Positions 62,310 through 64,000 of a stretch of DNA of 64,000 nucleotides are shown piece after piece. The notes under the pieces were generated by a model. That model was not told the origin of the DNA and did no database searches. It saw nothing but the letters and a program-made list of their open reading frames with translations. This DNA comes from Muribaculaceae bacterium (lineage in GTDB: Bacteria; Bacteroidota; Bacteroidia; Bacteroidales; Muribaculaceae): the NCBI GenBank assembly GCA_017427945.1, contig JAFRRT010000002.1:45757-109756 (forward strand), in the 5' to 3' direction. A program made the position numbers and the translations under genes. Position 1 is the first letter of the stretch. Every line of letters starts with the position of its first letter.

Positions 62310-63337
62310 TAGTCCACAAAGACTACCCAGCCGTGCTCATCGGGATAGTCACCCATCTGGATGGCACGCAGGCGATTATACAATGCCGTTACCTTAGGAC
62401 CTACTTCGCCGTTCTTGCTGATAACATAATGCACATCCTTGTCCATATCAACCACTTCACTGATGGGAGCGGTTACGGCAGCGGTGCCGCACTCGGCAGC
62501 CTCATCGGCCTCAGCAAGTTCCTCAAGAGGAATGGGGCGTGCCTCAACCTCCATACCCAGGTCGCGGGCAATCTGCTGGAGGCTCATGTTGGTGATTGAA
62601 GGCAGAATGGAATCTGACTTAGGAGTGATATAGGTGTTACCCTTGATGATAAAGAAGTTGGCGGGACCGCACTCATCGAGGTACTTTTTCTCCTTGGGAT
62701 CCAGGAAGAGGGCTGCGCTATAGCCAGCTGCCTTGGCGCGGGCGGTAGCACCCATACCGGCAGCATAGTTGCCACCCACTTTCCAACGGCCGGTGCCACA
62801 GGGAGCGGCACGGTCATACTCGCGGAAAACAGCAACCCTGGTAGGATGGAATCCCTCCTTAAAATACGGGCCAACGGGAGTAACGAAGATAATTACCATA
62901 TATTCATCGGCGGGGCTCACACCAACACGGGGAGCGATACCGATTTCAACGGGACGCAAGTAGAGCGAGCTGCCGCTGCCATAAGGCGGGATGAAGCGCT
63001 CGTTGAGCTTAACGACCTTTTTGCACATTTCCATGAAGATGTCCTCGGGCAGTGGCTCCATGAGGATACCGCGAGCACTGTTCTGGAGGCGCTTGGCATT
63101 CTCATCGGGGCGGAACATGCGGATTTTACCGTCTTTACCACGGAAAGCCTTAAGACCCTCAAAGATTTCCTGACCATAGTGCAGACAGCTGGCTGCCATG
63201 TGCAGAGTCACCGTCTCGTCCTGAGTGACTTCGATTTCTCCCCACTTGCCGTCCTTGAACGTGCAACGCACATTGTAGTCGGTCTTCATGTAACCAAAAG
63301 GCAGATGTGCCCAGTCAATGTTCTCTAAATTAGTCAT
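62309..63337 (-). CDS. ilvE: Branched-chain amino-acid aminotransferase
   Basis: A 342-residue class IV PLP aminotransferase that makes Leu, Ile and Val from their keto acids with glutamate. It has YGQEIFEGLKAFR, SLYLRPVEIG, the PLP Lys in RWKVGGNYA (about residue 203) and ECGTAAVTAPI. The length and motifs match the eukaryotic-like BCAT2 type found in Bacteroidota. It overlaps the HD gene by one base. Confidence 0.96.
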   Translation of the reverse strand: MTNLENIDWAHLPFGYMKTDYNVRCTFKDGKWGEIEVTQDETVTLHMAASCLHYGQEIFEGLKAFRGKDGKIRMFRPDENAKRLQNSARGILMEPLPEDIFMEMCKKVVKLNERFIPPYGSGSSLYLRPVEIGIAPRVGVSPADEYMVIIFVTPVGPYFKEGFHPTRVAVFREYDRAAPCGTGRWKVGGNYAAGMGATARAKAAGYSAALFLDPKEKKYLDECGPANFFIIKGNTYITPKSDSILPSITNMSLQQIARDLGMEVEARPIPLEELAEADEAAECGTAAVTAPISEVVDMDKDVHYVISKNGEVGPKVTALYNRLRAIQMGDYPDEHGWVVFVD

Positions 63338-63407
63338 ACTCGTTATTAATGTTTAGTTAAGGTTATTAAATGGTTTTAGTCTTTGTCAAGTGATTGATGG
63401 AACGATG

Positions 63408-63743
63408 TCATAAAGCGACTTTTTGAGTTATGTTGCCTATCCTGACAAGATAAATGCCTCGAGAGCCCAGCCGCAATTCCGATGTACCCGGTTGCAGTGT
63501 GGCTTGAGAAAGCATCTGCCCCAAGATAGTATAAACGCGCACCGTAATGCGCTTGGGAGTCACGATGGTGATGGTGCCTTTGCTGCCATAAATCTCTATG
63601 CCATCGCTTGTACGAGGATCATTCAGGCTCTTGCCCTGAACTTCACGATTAGTCTCATGCCACTGAATCTCAGCCAGAGCCGTGTTACCCAGTCCCAGCG
63701 AGAGCACAAGCGTCAATATGACAACCGCTAATCGTCTCATCAT
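63408..63743 (-). CDS. Small exported protein consisting mostly of a T9SS-like sorting domain
   Basis: A 111-residue protein with a signal peptide (about 1-24) and a short linker of 25 residues. The rest (about 50-111) resembles type A sorting domains: ITVRVYTILGQMLSQ, then SRGIYLVRIGN and a basic end. There is no room for a separate cargo domain. An ATG one codon in is an equal start. It lies 70 nt upstream of ilvE on the same strand and has its own promoter. DUF3244-like small proteins are the alternative reading. Confidence 0.75.
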   Translation of the reverse strand: MMRRLAVVILTLVLSLGLGNTALAEIQWHETNREVQGKSLNDPRTSDGIEIYGSKGTITIVTPKRITVRVYTILGQMLSQATLQPGTSELRLGSRGIYLVRIGNITQKVAL

Positions 63744-63757
63744 TCTAAATCAATCAA

Positions 63758-63788
63758 CAAAGTTATAACTATTTTTCGGAGCAAACAA
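63758..63788 (-). promoter_or_regulatory. Promoter of the small sorting-domain gene (and possibly ilvE)
   Basis: Minus strand: TTG (63786-63788), 20-nt spacer, TAACTTTG (63758-63765); leader about 10-15 nt. Confidence 0.7.
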
Positions 63789-63888
63789 ACCTTTAATTGA
63801 ATTTTTCGTTTTTTATTGAAAAAAATAGGAAGGCGCTGATTTAACAGTGGCTCCCTTTCTCTTTATTGCTCTTCAAGAGCTATGATAC

Positions 63889-63927
63889 AAAAAACGAGAG
63901 GCGACATCATTGCTGACATCACCTCTC
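63889..63927 (-). terminator. Terminator of the rRNA operon
   Basis: A 13-bp stem with three wobbles (63896-63908 with 63915-63927) and six T residues on the minus strand (63889-63894), directly after the 5S gene. Confidence 0.85.
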
Positions 63928-63930
63928 TTA

Positions 63931-64000
63931 GGGGGCGGTTACCTACTCTCCCACTTTCGCAGTACCATCGGCGTGGTGAGGCTTAACTTCTCTGTTCGGA
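63931..64000 (-). rRNA. rrf: 5S ribosomal RNA, 3' part (cut by window edge)
   Basis: The reverse strand reads CCGAACAGAGAAGTTAAGCC and then GCCGATGGTACTGC and GTGGGAGAGTAGGT, the conserved 3' two-thirds of bacterial 5S rRNA. About 70 of about 110 nt are inside the window; the 5' part and presumably 23S and 16S lie beyond the right edge. Confidence 0.95.

Overview
The window is a chromosomal segment of a Bacteroidales bacterium, probably in the Muribaculaceae/Prevotellaceae range. The lineage shows in the TTG-N19..23-TAnnTTTG promoters, in Bacteroidota-only families (DUF4836, DUF3244, DUF4292, the short LptD and RpoD forms), in type IX secretion (T9SS) C-terminal sorting domains, and in a carboxypeptidase-like-domain TonB receptor and a GH92 mannosidase. 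Genus and species cannot be fixed from the sequence alone.

1-13.5 kb: one long, AT-rich, minus-strand surface-polysaccharide operon. It has its own promoter near 13.48 kb and a leader of about 300 nt. In transcription order it encodes a GT4 glycosyltransferase, a CDP-sugar cassette (rfbF, rfbG, SDR reductase, RmlC-type epimerase), a Wzx flippase, a GT2, an acyltransferase-3, an EpsG-type polymerase, two more GT2s, an acetyltransferase broken by one in-frame TGA, a PglC-like initiating phosphoglycosyl transferase, and the start of a LysA-like PLP decarboxylase cut by the window edge. Together these form a Wzx/Wzy-type pathway.

13.7-19.1 kb: a plus-strand trio (pdxA, a HAD phosphatase, a nucleotidyltransferase) converging on dnaA, then an MCE/MlaD lipid-transport protein. 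19.1-27 kb: a noncoding block with heptamer (CCTARNG-type) repeats, then a minus-strand group of secreted proteins: a DUF3244 protein, an S74-chaperone/T9SS fusion, a C25 (gingipain-like) peptidase and a further secreted protein. Upstream lies a lipoprotein/TPR/transmembrane/HTH protein that may regulate them. A second heptamer array lies before aroE.

27-48 kb: mostly housekeeping. aroE-comEC, a LysE exporter, lptD with a translationally coupled YiiX-type hydrolase, priA, valS-rpiB, rplS, a low-complexity LEA-like protein, the agmatine-to-putrescine genes (aguA, aguB) behind a 79-aa gene, a DUF4836 lipoprotein, an outer-membrane barrel protein, the primary sigma factor rpoD and a ClbS/DfsB protein. 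48-51.2 kb: three paralogous secreted dockerin-repeat proteins, two of them with Fibrobacter-type major paralogous domains and related intergenic hairpins.

51.2-64 kb: hflX, GH92 mannosidase, dgt divergent from dut, the dut-TPR-DUF4292 operon, a TonB receptor, ilvE overlapping an HD-domain gene, a tiny secreted protein that is mostly a sorting domain, and at the right edge the 3' part of a minus-strand 5S rRNA with its terminator.

No CRISPR array, insertion sequence, prophage or tRNA was seen. The best candidates for undescribed biology are the heptamer repeat arrays, the S74/T9SS/C25 secreted group, the unassigned CDP-sugar branch, the pdxA-HAD-nucleotidyltransferase trio and the LEA-like protein.
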